Below are positions 1-10,431 of a stretch of 64,000 nt of DNA, one piece after another. Where the stretch lies: assembly GCA_010909165.1 (NCBI GenBank), contig VJWM01000117.1, positions 620,001-684,000 of the forward strand, read 5' to 3'. The notes under the pieces were generated by a model. It ran no database searches, had not been told where the DNA came from, and was given only the letters and a program-made list of their open reading frames with translations. A program made the translations under genes and the position numbers. The stretch's first letter is position 1. Each line of letters opens with the position of its first letter. Source of the stretch: Anthoceros angustus (lineage: Eukaryota > Streptophyta > Anthocerotopsida > Anthocerotales > Anthocerotaceae).

Positions 1-1983
1 GTGATAAAACTGTGTACAGCTAGAAAGAACATGGTTGTGGGGCGACGAGTTCATAACCTCACTGTGAAACTTGGGTACGAGTCGAATGCCTACCTGGGGA
101 ACCATATCTTGCGCATGTATGCAGGTGGAGGTAGGCTGCAGGAGGCCATGGATGTGTTCACCAGGGTAGGGAAACCAAATGCCTTCATGTGGTTTTCCAT
201 GATTTCTGCATATGCTAAGCATGGGAAGCCTAATGAGGCCATACAACTGTACCATAAGATCCGTAGGTCAGGAGTGATCGCGGATGCTCACGTCTTTGTA
301 GCTGCCCTTCAAGCTTGTGCATTGGCCGCCGACTTGGAATCTGGCAGAAAAGTGCATTGTGATATATTGGACAGTGGCATTCCTATAAATCTGTTTGTTG
401 GCACCTGCCTCGTAGACATGTATGCGAAATGTGGTGACTTGAAAGATGCACGCCAGGTTTTTGACAACATGGCGACAAAGAATGTGGTGATATGGAATGC
501 CTTAATAGCTGGGTATGCACAGCAAGGGCTTAGCCATGAGGCACTTGTTGTGTACGGACAAATGGAGGAGGAGGGCCTGATTGTAGCTAACCAAGTTACT
601 TTTGCTTGCCTTCTGAAAGCCTGTGCAAGCTCTGGTGCCTTACAGAAGGGCAGGCAGCTGCACTCTCAGATTGTTGAAAGAGGACTTATGGATGACATAC
701 TGGTGGGCACCTGCCTGGTGGACATGTATGCAAAATGTGGTGAACTGGAAGATGCACGCCAGGTTTTTGACATATCCACAAAGGATGTGGTGACATGGAA
801 TGCCCTGATATCTGGGTATGCACAGCAAGGACTCGGCCAAGAGGCACTTCTTCTGTATGAACAAATGGAGCAAGAGGCCCTCGTTTTGGCTGACGATGTT
901 ACTTTTGTGTTTCTGAAGGCCTGCCTGTGCACTGGTGCCTTACAGAAGGGCAGGCAGCTGCACTGAGATTGTGGAGGACTGCTGGATAACATCGTGTTGG
1001 GCAACTGCCTGGTGGACATGTATGCAAAATGTGGTGAACTGGAATGACCAGGTTTTTGACAGCTTAACAAAGGATGTGGTGACATGGAATGCCCTGATAT
1101 CTGGGTATGGTACTTGTGATGATGGTCATAGAGCAATAGCTTGTTTTGAGGACATGTTAGTTGCCGGCATTCAGCCTGATGATGTTACTTTTACTTGCCT
1201 TCTAGTAGCATGCAGCCATGAGGGACTAGTCCAGGAGGGTCGCAAGCACTTTGATTCCATGGCTGAACAGCATGGCATCAAACCCACTTTTGAGCATTAC
1301 ATTTGCATGATTGACCTTCTTGGGCGTGCAGGGCATTTAGATGAGGCAGAGAAGATGCTCTTATCATGTGAGGGCCAAAGTAACGTTGTGGGCTTGACGG
1401 TGTTTTTAAATGCCTGCAAAAGTCATGGGGATCTAGGGAGGGCGAAGTGGTGTTTTGAAAGCATTGTGAGGCTGGACCCTCAGTGGGCGTCTGCGTATGT
1501 GCTCATGGCCAATGCCTACGCAGATGCAGGTAGGTGGACCGATGCAGAGAGGATTGAAATACAGAGAATGGTAGCAGGAGCCAATAAGAAACCTGCAGTG
1601 GCCACCATTGAGGTGAACGAGCAGGTTCATAGATTTCTGGTGGGTGAAAGACGAGAGGATATTGCACTTAAGGTAGCAAGCACAAATTCACGTCTGAAGC
1701 AGGAAGGAGGCCACGTACCTCTCACAAAGTTGGTGTTGAAGCCACTGGGTGAGAAGGAAAAGGAAGATGTGGGCATGCTGAGAAACTAGCTTTGGCTTTC
1801 GGTCTGTTGAACACTCCGAGTGGGACACCTCTAGTGGTGACGAAGAATCTACGCATGTGCGGTGATTGCCACAGTTCCACGGAGGTCATGTCAAGGCTTG
1901 AACAGAGAGACATTGTTGTAAGGGATGGGTACCGCGTCCATCGGTTCGCAAATGGTTGTTGCAGTTGTAAGGGTCGACCTTAG
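1..1983 (+). pseudogene. PPR-1: PLS-class PPR protein with DYW:KP (GRP) domain, 5' cut by window edge, several lesions
   Basis: This is the 3' part of a gene whose start lies left of the window. Frame 1 gives PPR repeats from the first base (LGYESNAYLGNHILRMYA, then 101-residue P1-L1-S1 modules) until a TGA at 964-966. The same frame keeps coding PPR sequence to a second TGA near 1045. Frame 2 then carries the last PPR motifs, the E region and KKPAVATIEV. Near 1770 a 7-base loss removes part of the LCGHAEK stretch and shifts to frame 1, which ends GCCSCKGRP and TAG at 1981-1983. By family knowledge this would be an organelle RNA-binding editing factor. The lesions lie where short words are missing compared with sister copies (940-1090, 1770), so it is either a young pseudogene or an assembly-damaged gene. 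Identification as PPR-DYW:KP is firm; functional status is not. Confidence 0.85.
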
Positions 1984-3012
1984 AGAATTATGAACTGGTC
2001 CGGTTTCTAGGCATACGCCATTCAACATTCCTTTATTTTCCTTGGGGTCAATGTGCTTGCCATTTAATGGCTTGGGCAGGTGCGGGGCGGGGCTCGGAGA
2101 TGACGGCAGGGCCTGGGCGCTTGGACGGCTCGACGGGCCCGCCTGGCATTGTCATGCGCGCCCTGACTTCTGGGCGTTCCGTGGTATTCCTGGGTCCGTC
2201 GAGGCGTAGATCACAAGGACTTTGATCGGACAACTTGGGACACTTAACTGTAGTCTGCATCTTTCTCCACTGCTATCCTCTCGACTTAGATCTTCCTGCT
2301 ATACCCCTTAGATCTTCTCCAGAGTCTTGACAGTGGTTGCTGGGGCAGTCTGATCATCTCCTAGCCTAAGCGCGTTTCTCGAGACGAGGCCTTTTTTCGC
2401 GCCTCCCATGGTGCTAATGCTAACCTTGCTTATCGCCTTCTTTTAGAGCGCTTCACGCCGGATCACCGGGACAAGGCTGCTTGGGCTTTGTCTTTTCTCC
2501 TGGGTGCTTTCACAATCCGGGCGATTTTTGGGCTTTGGGAGATCGCCTCGCCTTTGATCTTGAGGAGGGAGCTGAGATGTAGGGACTCTTGAAGTAGATT
2601 AGTCTCTGCCGCCTGACCTAGTGGCTCGAGTATCCAAGCGTTCCACATCGCACCAACAATTTTTTCCACCACAATGTAATTTCGCCTGGGTTTGATCCAA
2701 CCTCCGGCTTGCTCTCTCTCTCAACATGCAGCTGTGGGCCCCTCTCGACAACTCTAGGACCCACCTGGCCCATTGTCCCACTGGCATGCAACGCATTATT
2801 ACGCGCGACACAATCCACGATGTCATGTTCTCAATGGCTAAGAAGAACGGGATTTTTTCCTTTAGAGAGCGCTCATACACCCTACTCAATGGCGTTTCTC
2901 TTAGAACTGACCTATTTTTGATCCGGGGGACTAAATTTCAATTGATGGTGTGATTGTAACCTATCCAGGACAGTGTTATCCTCAATCCTCTAGGTTGGGC
3001 GACGAAGGGATG

Positions 3013-3178
3013 CGCGATAACAAAGGTCCATAAGTACGCGATAACAAAGGTCCATAAGTACGCGATAACAAAGGTCCATAAGCACGATAACAAAGGTCCA
3101 TAAGTACGCGATAACAAAGGTCCATAAGCACGCGATAACAAAGGTCCATAAGTACGCGATAACAAAAGTCCATAAGTA
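3013..3178. repeat. 24-bp minisatellite, about 7 copies
   Basis: Head-to-tail units of the form GCGATAACAAAGGTCCATAA plus GTAC, nearly exact. One unit is 2 bp shorter and there are a few G/A changes. All reading frames through it are repetitive, so the ORFs seen here are by-products of the repeat. Confidence 0.9.
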
Positions 3179-3347
3179 CTTTTCTATACAGGATGGCCAC
3201 ACCTTCATCTCCTGCCATCAAGACTCAGGGAGCCATGGGCCAAGATTTCTCTAGGTTCGTTAAGGCCTATGCCAAGGCTTACTATAGTTGCAAGAATGGG
3301 GTTGGTCTCCTTTTTCTTGTATTGTGCGTTTCTTCACGCAAAAGGTA

Positions 3348-3524
3348 TCCATGGCCCTGCAGAGGGCATTCACAAAAGCAATATACAATAGGTGTCCATA
3401 GCTGCAGAGGGCATTCACAAAAGCAATACACAACAGGTGTCCATAGCTGCAGAGGGCGTTGGCAATCGCAATATACAACATATATCCATGGCCCTGTAGA
3501 GAGTGTTGACAAATGCAATATACA
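3348..3524. repeat. 45-47-bp tandem repeat, about 4 copies
   Basis: Units begin TCCATRGC and contain CTGCAGAGGGCATTCACAAA followed by AGCAATAYACAA. The first two or three copies are well conserved and the last is degenerate. No coding role is evident. Confidence 0.85.
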
Positions 3525-3947
3525 GGACGACGACAAACACTGGGATCCAGTGGTAGGTAGGCCTTGTCATATACCTAACCACGAAATTCCTCGAGCTGTA
3601 GGTAGTTTCGAGACGAGGGATCGCGGGTTAGTCCCCTTTGCATGGTACCTTCGTTGGTTGTCCCTTTTCACTAACCCCGTCCCTTTTCTTTTATCGGAGT
3701 ACCCCTTGTCAAAAAAAAAACATGGATGACCAACGCGGATGCACCTCCTAGATACCTATCACAGAGATCAGTGTCTCGAGAATTGTTAGCAACTAGGTAG
3801 CCATAACAAAGATCAGCGAGTCATGAATTGCTGCAACGAGCCATATCGGTTGCTGTCTAAACCTCCCAAACCATAACGTGTTTCTTTTGTCGGTATCCAA
3901 TGAAAATATATCTGTGCTGTTCTCCAAGGCGGCGTGGATTGTACACA

Positions 3948-4008
3948 TTACCTCGGCATCTGCCATAGTTGGTTGTTAGACTCATCTTCCGACAGGGGTC
4001 CCTGAAGG
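3948..4008 (+). promoter_or_regulatory. class A conserved 5' leader of PPR-2
   Basis: The sequence just before the PPR-2 ATG includes GGCATCTGCCATAGTTGG and TTGTTAGACTCATCTTCC. Close matches stand directly before the start codons of PPR-3, -4, -6, -7 and -11. The conservation is unlike that of the rest of the intergenic DNA and suggests a shared promoter/5' UTR copied with each gene. A promoter function is inferred. Confidence 0.6.
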
Positions 4009-6595
4009 ATGGCCACAGTATGGCAAGCGGACCCGTTGTGGACCCAAATTGGTTCGTGTACAGGGATTCTACCAGGAGCTCCCGCTCACCTCACCTCAGG
4101 GAGTCAATACCTGGCAAACAACCAAGCTTCCAGGTGCAGCAATGTAAGGAGCCCATCTCTTCCGATTCCAAGCCAATGTGTGGGTGGGGACGGATTTTCC
4201 ACCGATGGTGGTCGTCAGGAGCAGGAGAACTTGTGGCAACAATTTTTTTTGGACCCCACTGTGTGGTGGGATTACCGACGGGACAAGAAGAGCTCCCGTT
4301 CTCCTGACTTCCGGCGTATGGGGTCCGGAGAGGTCCTGTGGTTAAACAGTGTGCTCAAGCCAGCTTGGGTTGATGACCAGCTGGTTTCCTTGGATATCCA
4401 GATGGGTCGTTGTGCCTCTCCTCCCACGTCGACCTGTCCGGATCAGCCTGAGCCTGGGAGGGGTGCAGGATCGAAAATGGGCGTCGTAACGGCTGGAACC
4501 GTGAGCATGTTGTGTCAGCAGGGGAAACTTTCTGATGCTGTTGGAGCCCTGGAATCTCTGGCGGAGACAGACTCTTCTGTTTCTCAGTCTCTGTTTTACA
4601 CTGTGCTAAAGCTCTGTACAGCTAAGAAGGATTTGGTTGTGGGGCGACGAGTTCATGATCTCACTGTCAAGTAATGCATTCCAGGGAACCATATCTTGCG
4701 CATGTATGCATGTGGAGGGAGGCTGCAGGAGGCCATGGATGTGTTCACCAGGGTAGGCAAACCAGATGTTTTCATGTGGTCTTCTATCATCTCTGCATAT
4801 GCTAAGCATGGTAAGTCTAATGAGGCCATACAACTGTACCATGAGATGCGGAGGTCAGGTGTGAAGGCGGATGCTCACGTCTTTATTGCTGCCCTTCAAG
4901 CTTGTGCATTTTCCACCGACTTGGAATCTGGCAGAAAAGTGCACTGTGATGTATTGCACAGTGGCATTCCTCTGAACCTTTTTGTTGGCACCTGCCTGGT
5001 GGACATGTATGCAAAATGTGGTGAACTGAAAGATGCACGCCAGGTTTTTTACAGCATGGCCAGAAAGGATGTGGTCACATGGAATGCCCTGATATCTGGG
5101 TACGCTCAGCAGGGACTTGGCCAAGAGGCGATTGATCTATATGAACAAATGGAGCACGAGGGCCTGATTTTGGCTGACCATGTTACTTTTGCTTGCCTTC
5201 TGAAGGCCTGTGCCAACACTGGCGCCTTACTGAAGGGCAGGCAGCTGCACTCACAGATTGTTGAAAGAGGATTGCTATATGACATACTGGTGGGGACTTG
5301 CCTGATAGACATGTATGCAAAATGTGGTGAATTGAAAGATGCCCGCCAGGTTTTTGACAGCATGGCCAGAAAGAATGTGGTGATGTGGAATGCCCTGATA
5401 GCGGGGTACGCCCAGCAAGGGCTGGGGCAGGAAGCGCTTGTCCTGTATGGCCAAATGGAGCAAGAGGGCCTCATTTTGGCTGACAATGTTACTTTTGCTT
5501 GCCTTTTGAAGGCCTGTGCAAGCACTGGTGCCTTACAGAAGGGCCGGCAGCTGCACTCACAGATTGTCCAACAAGGACTGCTGAATAACGGAGTGTTGGG
5601 CAACTGCCTGGTGGACATGTATGCAAAATGTGGCGAACTGGAAGCTGCACGCCGGGTTTTTGACACTTTGACCACGAAGGATGTGGTAACATGGACCGCC
5701 CTGATTTCTGGATATGGTGCTTGTGATGAAGCCCACAAGGCACTAGCTTGTTTCGAGGAGATGTTGGTTGCCGGTATTCAGCCTAATGATACAACTTTCA
5801 CTTGCCTTCTTGTGGCATGCAGTCATAAGGGACTGGTCCAGGAGGGTCGCAAGCACTTTGATTCCATGGCTGAACAGCACGCCATCAAACCTACTCTTGA
5901 GCATTACGTTTGCATGATTGATCTTCTTGGGCGTGCAGGGCATTTAGATGAGGCAGAGAAGATGCTGTTGTCATGCGAGGGCCGAAGTAATGTTGTGGCC
6001 TTGACGTCTTTGTTGAATGCCTGTAAAAGCCACGGGGACATAGATAGGGCCATGAGGTGCTTTGAAAGGATCGTTGGGCTGGACCCTCAAAAGGCGTCTG
6101 CGTATGTGCTCATGGCCAATGCCTACGCAGATGCAGGCAGGTGGAGCGATGTCGACAGGATTGAAACACGGAGAATGGTAGCAGGAGCTAACAAGAAACC
6201 TGCTGTGGCCACCATTGAGGTGAACAACCAGGTACATAGATTTCTGGTGGGAGAAAGAAGAGATGATATTGCACTTAAGGTGGAGAGCACGAGTGCACGT
6301 CTGAAGCAAGAAGGAGGCCACGTACCTCACACAAAGTTGGTGTTGAAGCCTCTGCGTGAGAAGGAAAAGGAAGATGCGCTTTGTGGCCATGCTGAGAAAC
6401 TAGCTCTGGCGTTTGGTCTCTTGAACACTGAGTGGGACACCTCTGGTGGTAACGAAGAATCTACGCATGTGCAGTGACTGCCACAGTTCCACGGAGATCA
6501 TGTCAAGGCTTGAACAGAGACACATTGTTGTAAGGGATGGGTACCGTGTACATCGATTCGAAGATGGTTGTTGCAGTTGTAAGGGTCGACCTTGA
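4009..6595 (+). pseudogene. PPR-2: PDF-motif + PLS PPR + DYW:KP protein, one in-frame stop and one late frameshift
   Basis: The start ATG at 4009 opens the family N-terminus (MATVWQ..., DPLWTQIG), a likely organelle transit region rich in S, R and P. An OSB-like PDF motif follows (residues about 75-125: LWQQFFLDPTVWWDYRRD ... SPDFRR ... GEVLWL ... PAWVDDQL). At 4672-4674 a deletion of the LGYES segment leaves a TAA, but the same frame continues at once (GNHILRMYACGGRL) through PLS repeats, the E region and KKPAVATIEV. Near 6430 two bases are missing in NTPSGTP (TTGAACACTGAGTGGG), so the last about 55 codons, through CCSCKGRP and the TGA at 6593-6595, are in another frame. Both lesions are simple losses relative to sisters, so the locus is a pseudogene or a mis-assembled gene. 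Confidence 0.85.
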
Positions 6596-7164
6596 GAATA
6601 AGGGAGTTTTCATTTGTGTACGCCAGAGAATATTTCCTTTTTCCTTGGCAGCGAATGTGCTTGCTTTGCTCCATCCCTGCCCACTCTCAGGGGCAACTTG
6701 CTATTAGACTGCCATTGCTGGGGCTTTCCTCAGTAGAAGACAGCCTTATTCTTCTCCTCCTCCTTCTCAACAGATGACATACTGTTGCAATATGGGGTCA
6801 ATATTTAGTGCAAAAAATCTATATTGATCATCTTGGCAACGAGGTTCCATGCGGCGAGCGACGGAACTGACGAGGCTGTACTGATGCCTGGACTTCGACG
6901 AGGCTGGAGTCTTCGGACTTCGACGAGGCTGGAGTCTTTGGCCTTCGACGAGGCTGGAGTCTTTGGCCTTCGACGAGGCTGACCTCTTTGCGTTCGATGA
7001 GGCTGGACTGTTGGCCTTCGCCTGAGGCTGGGTTTCTCGATATCGCAGCCTTAGACGAGGTTGGGCTCGCCACCCAAATCTGGAGCCGGATCTGGCCATG
7101 TGTTGCAGCCTGAGTGAGTGCGGGTGTATGGGACCACACCAATCCGATAGCAGAGCCAGGTGCT

Positions 7165-7204
<40 letters not shown>

Positions 7205-7521
7205 TGGAGCAGAGGCTTCTGGGATGGATCCGTGGCGGCTGTGGAACAGCTGGTGGCAGCCTCCGGGTACCTGTGGCCGCTGCTGGACGGATGGAAGAGC
7301 GTGTCCGATACGAGGCATGCTCGCTCCACCAGGGTGTTCATCTACTTGGCAAGCATGTTAGACTACGTTCCAATTGTTTCGTGTTGGTGCCTTTCCCAAT
7401 TGTTGGTGCCCAATGCAAAATAGTCTGCACTTTTCTTCAGGGTGGTGTGGTCACACACAGTACCTGGGCATCCTGCCATAGTCTGTTGTTAGACTCATCT
7501 TCCGGCAGCAGTCCCTGAACG
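6596..7521. other. PPR-2/PPR-3 intergenic spacer
   Basis: No gene seen. It contains a 24-bp tandem repeat at about 6890-7028 (unit like GGACTTCGACGAGGCTGGAG plus TCTT, about 6 decaying copies) and a (CAGGAG)n tract at about 7164-7209. It ends in the conserved PPR leader. Confidence 0.7.
7468..7521 (+). promoter_or_regulatory. class A conserved 5' leader of PPR-3
   Basis: The bases before the PPR-3 ATG read GGCATCCTGCCATAGTCTG, TTGTTAGACTCATCTTCC and then GGCAGCAGTCCCTGAACG. The same block is found before several other PPR copies on both strands, including the inverted ones at 22763-22800, 33407-33443 and 39554-39590. Confidence 0.6.
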
Positions 7522-10431
7522 ATGGCCACAGTATGGCAATCGGACCCGTTGTGGACCCAACAAGTTGGTGTCTGTACAGGTATTCCACGAGGAGCTCCCG
7601 CCCGCCTCACCTCAGGGAGTCAGCCCCTGGCGAATATCCAAGCCTCCAGGTGCGGCAGTGTAAGGAGCCAAGCATTTCCACTTCCGACCAAATGTGTGGG
7701 TGGGGACGGGTTTTCCAGCGATGCTCGTCGCCAGGAGCAGGAGCACTTGTGGCAACAATTTTTTCTGGATCCTACCGAGTGGTGGGATCACAGAGATACC
7801 AAGAGCTCCAGTTCGCCTGACTTCCAGCGTAAGGGGTCTGGTGAGGTCCTGCGGTTAAACAGCATGCTGAAGCCAGCTTGGGTTGATGACCAGCTCGTTT
7901 CTTTGGATATGCAGATGGGTCATAGTACATCTCCTTCCACGTCGAGCTGTCTGGATAAGCCTGAACCTGAGAGGCGTGCAGGGTCGGCAATAGGCGTCGT
8001 AACGGCTGGAACTGTGCGCATGTTATGTCAGCAGGGGAAGCTTTCTGAGGCCGTTGGAGCCCTGGAATCCCTCGCGCAGACGGGCTATCCTATTTCTCAG
8101 TCTCTGTTTTACACTGTGCTAAAACTGTGTACAGCTAAGAAAGATGTGGCTGTGGGGCGACGAGTTCATGACCTTACTGTCAAACTTGGGTACGAGTCGA
8201 GTGCATACTTGGGGAACCATATCTTGCGCATGTATGCATCTGAAGGTAGGCTGCAGGAGGCCATGGATGTGCTCACCAGGGTGGGCAAACCAAATGCCTT
8301 CATGTGGTCTTCCATAGTCTCTGCATACGCTAAGCGTGGGAAACCTAAAGAGGCCATACAACTGTACCATGAGATGCGCAGGTCAGGAGTGAAGGCAGAT
8401 GCTCACGTCTTTGTAGCTGCCCTTCAAGCTTGTGCATTGGCCGCCGACTTGGAGTCCGGCAGAAAAGTACATTGTGATGTATTGCACAGTGGCATTCCTC
8501 AAAACCTGTTTGTTGGCACCTGCCTGGTGGACATGTATGCAAAATGTGGTGAATTGAATGAAGCACGCCAGGTTTTTGACAGTATGGCCACGAAGAATGT
8601 GGTGATGTGGAATGCCCTGATAGCTGGGTATGCCCAGCAAGGACTCGGGCATGAGGCGCATGTTCTGTATGGCCAAATGCAGCTCGAGGGCCCCATTTTG
8701 GCTGACCATGTTACTTTTGCTTGCCTTCTAAAGGCCTCTGCAAGCACTGGTGCCTTACAGAAGGGCAGGCAGCTCCACTCACAGATTGTCGAAAGAGGAC
8801 TTCTGGATGACATAGTGCTCACCAACTGCCTGGTGGACATGTATGCAAAATGTGGTGAACTGGAAGACGCACGCCAGGTTTTTGAAAGCTTGGCCACAAA
8901 GGATGTAGTGACATGGACAGTGCTGATTGCTGGGTACGCACAGCAAGGACTCGGCCAAGAGGCGGTTGCCCTGTATCGACAAATGGAGCAAGAGGGCCTG
9001 ATTTTGGCTGACAATGTTACTTTTGCTTGCCTTCTAAAGGCCTGTGCAAGCACTGGTGCCTTACAGGAGGGCAGGCAGCTGCACTCACAAATTGTCGAAA
9101 GAGGACTGCTCAATGACATAGCATTGGCCAACAGCCTGGTGGACATGTATGCAAAATGTGGTGAAGTGGAAGATGCACGCCAGATTTTTGACAGCATGGT
9201 CAGAAAAGATGTCGTGACATGGAATGCCCTGATATCTGGGTATGCACAGCAAGGACTCGGCCAAGAGGCGCTTGTTTTGTATGGACAAATGGAGCAAGAG
9301 TGCCTCCTGTTGGCTGACGATATTACTTTTGCTTGCCTTCTGAAGGCCTGTGGAAGCTCTGGTGCGTTACAGAAAGGCAGGCAACTGCACTCACAGATTG
9401 TCGAAAGAGGACTTCTGGATAATGTCGTGTTGGGCAACTGCCTGGTGGACATGTATGCAAAATGTGGTGAACTGGAAGATGCACGCCAGGTTTTTGACAG
9501 CTTGGCCACAAAGGATGTGGTTACATGGAATGCTCTGATATGTGGGTATGGTACTTGTGATGATGGTCACGGAGCACTAGATGTTTTTGAGGAGATGTTG
9601 GTTAACGGTATTCACCCTGATGCTGCTACTTTTACGTGCCTTTTGGTAGCATGCAGTCATGAGGGACTGGTCCGCGAGGGTCGCAAGCACTTTGATTCCA
9701 TGGCTGAAGAGCATGGCATCAAACCTACTATTGAGCATTATAATTGCATGATTGATCTTCTTGGCCGTGCAGGCCATTTAGATGAGGCAGAGCAGATGCT
9801 ATTATCATGTGAGGACCAAAGGAATGTCGTGGGCCTGACTTCTTTGCTGAATGCCTGCAAAAGTCACGGGGATGTAGAGAGGGCGATGTGGTGTTTTGAA
9901 AGCATCGTTAGGCTGAACCCTCAATGGGCGCCTGCGTATGTGCTCATGGCCAATGCATATGCAGATGCAGGTAGGTGGACCGATGTAGACAGGATTGAAA
10001 CGCAGAGAATGGTAGCAGGAGCTAACAAGAAACCTGCTGTGGCCACCATTGAGGTGAATCAGCAGGTACATAGATTTTTTGTGGGAGAAAGGAGAGAGGA
10101 TATTGCGCTGAAGGTAGCGAGCATGAATGCACGTCTGAAGCAGGAAGGAGGCCACGTACCTCTCACAAAGTTGGTGTTGGAGCCACTGGGTGAAAAGGAA
10201 AAGGAAGATGCGCTTTGTGGGCATGCTGAGAAGCTAGCTCTGGCGTTTGGTCTCTTGAACACTCCGAGTGGGACACCTCTGGTGGTGACGAAGAACCTAC
10301 GAATGTGCGGTGACTGCCATAGTTCAACGGAGATCATGTCAAGGCTTGAAGAGAGAAACATTGTTGTAAGGGACGGGTACCGTGTTCATCGATTCTCAAA
10401 TGGTTGTTGCACTTGTAAGCGTTGTCCGTGA
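7522..10431 (+). CDS. PPR-3: intact PDF-motif + PLS PPR + E + DYW:KP protein (969 aa)
   Basis: One uninterrupted, intronless reading frame. Residues 1-70 are a probable organelle-targeting region. Residues 76-125 form an OSB-like PDF motif (LWQQFFLDPTEWWDHRD, SPDFQRKGSGEVL, PAWVDDQL). PLS repeats follow from about 165, with three consecutive 101-residue P1-L1-S1 modules between about 360 and 665, then P2-L2-S2, E1/E2 and a DYW:KP domain. Its PG-box equivalent is NKKPAVATIEV at about 834-844. The deaminase zinc ligands are H901/E903 and C929-G-D-C932, with the second metal site VHRF...CTC near the end. The tail reads CTCKRCP, not the CKGRP of most sisters. DYW domains edit organelle RNA (PG type C to U); the KP type is associated with U-to-C editing. 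Which organelle and target it serves cannot be told from sequence. Start supported by the conserved leader and by all sister N-termini. Confidence 0.93.
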   Translation: MATVWQSDPLWTQQVGVCTGIPRGAPARLTSGSQPLANIQASRCGSVRSQAFPLPTKCVGGDGFSSDARRQEQEHLWQQFFLDPTEWWDHRDTKSSSSPDFQRKGSGEVLRLNSMLKPAWVDDQLVSLDMQMGHSTSPSTSSCLDKPEPERRAGSAIGVVTAGTVRMLCQQGKLSEAVGALESLAQTGYPISQSLFYTVLKLCTAKKDVAVGRRVHDLTVKLGYESSAYLGNHILRMYASEGRLQEAMDVLTRVGKPNAFMWSSIVSAYAKRGKPKEAIQLYHEMRRSGVKADAHVFVAALQACALAADLESGRKVHCDVLHSGIPQNLFVGTCLVDMYAKCGELNEARQVFDSMATKNVVMWNALIAGYAQQGLGHEAHVLYGQMQLEGPILADHVTFACLLKASASTGALQKGRQLHSQIVERGLLDDIVLTNCLVDMYAKCGELEDARQVFESLATKDVVTWTVLIAGYAQQGLGQEAVALYRQMEQEGLILADNVTFACLLKACASTGALQEGRQLHSQIVERGLLNDIALANSLVDMYAKCGEVEDARQIFDSMVRKDVVTWNALISGYAQQGLGQEALVLYGQMEQECLLLADDITFACLLKACGSSGALQKGRQLHSQIVERGLLDNVVLGNCLVDMYAKCGELEDARQVFDSLATKDVVTWNALICGYGTCDDGHGALDVFEEMLVNGIHPDAATFTCLLVACSHEGLVREGRKHFDSMAEEHGIKPTIEHYNCMIDLLGRAGHLDEAEQMLLSCEDQRNVVGLTSLLNACKSHGDVERAMWCFESIVRLNPQWAPAYVLMANAYADAGRWTDVDRIETQRMVAGANKKPAVATIEVNQQVHRFFVGERREDIALKVASMNARLKQEGGHVPLTKLVLEPLGEKEKEDALCGHAEKLALAFGLLNTPSGTPLVVTKNLRMCGDCHSSTEIMSRLEERNIVVRDGYRVHRFSNGCCTCKRCP

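Larger units (their letters stand above)
1984..4008. other. intergenic region with minisatellites and a possible retroelement remnant
   Basis: No supported gene. The first 300 bases are GC-rich flank. An open stretch at 2726-2953 (+) encodes a 75-residue peptide containing TRDTIHDVMFSMAKKNG. It resembles in style the C-terminal tails of some reverse-transcriptase-like repeats, but I cannot name the family. Two minisatellites follow (listed separately), then about 400 bases of unremarkable sequence before the PPR-2 leader. Confidence 0.4.

Noticed and set aside
3013-3178. CRISPR-like array
   Set aside because: The units are head-to-tail without unique spacers, and the genome is that of a plant; this is a minisatellite. 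The same holds for 24049-24168 and 51775-51925.
7160-7423. RS-repeat-like protein at 7.16 kb
   Set aside because: The alternating S/R residues come from the (CAGGAG)n tract read in another frame.
8499-9509. Long open frames on the strand opposite the PPR genes (for example 336 codons opposite PPR-3, 290 opposite PPR-5 and PPR-7, 546 opposite PPR-9)
   Set aside because: They are shadows of the 303-bp coding modules. The same antisense peptides recur with each module and show no domain of their own.
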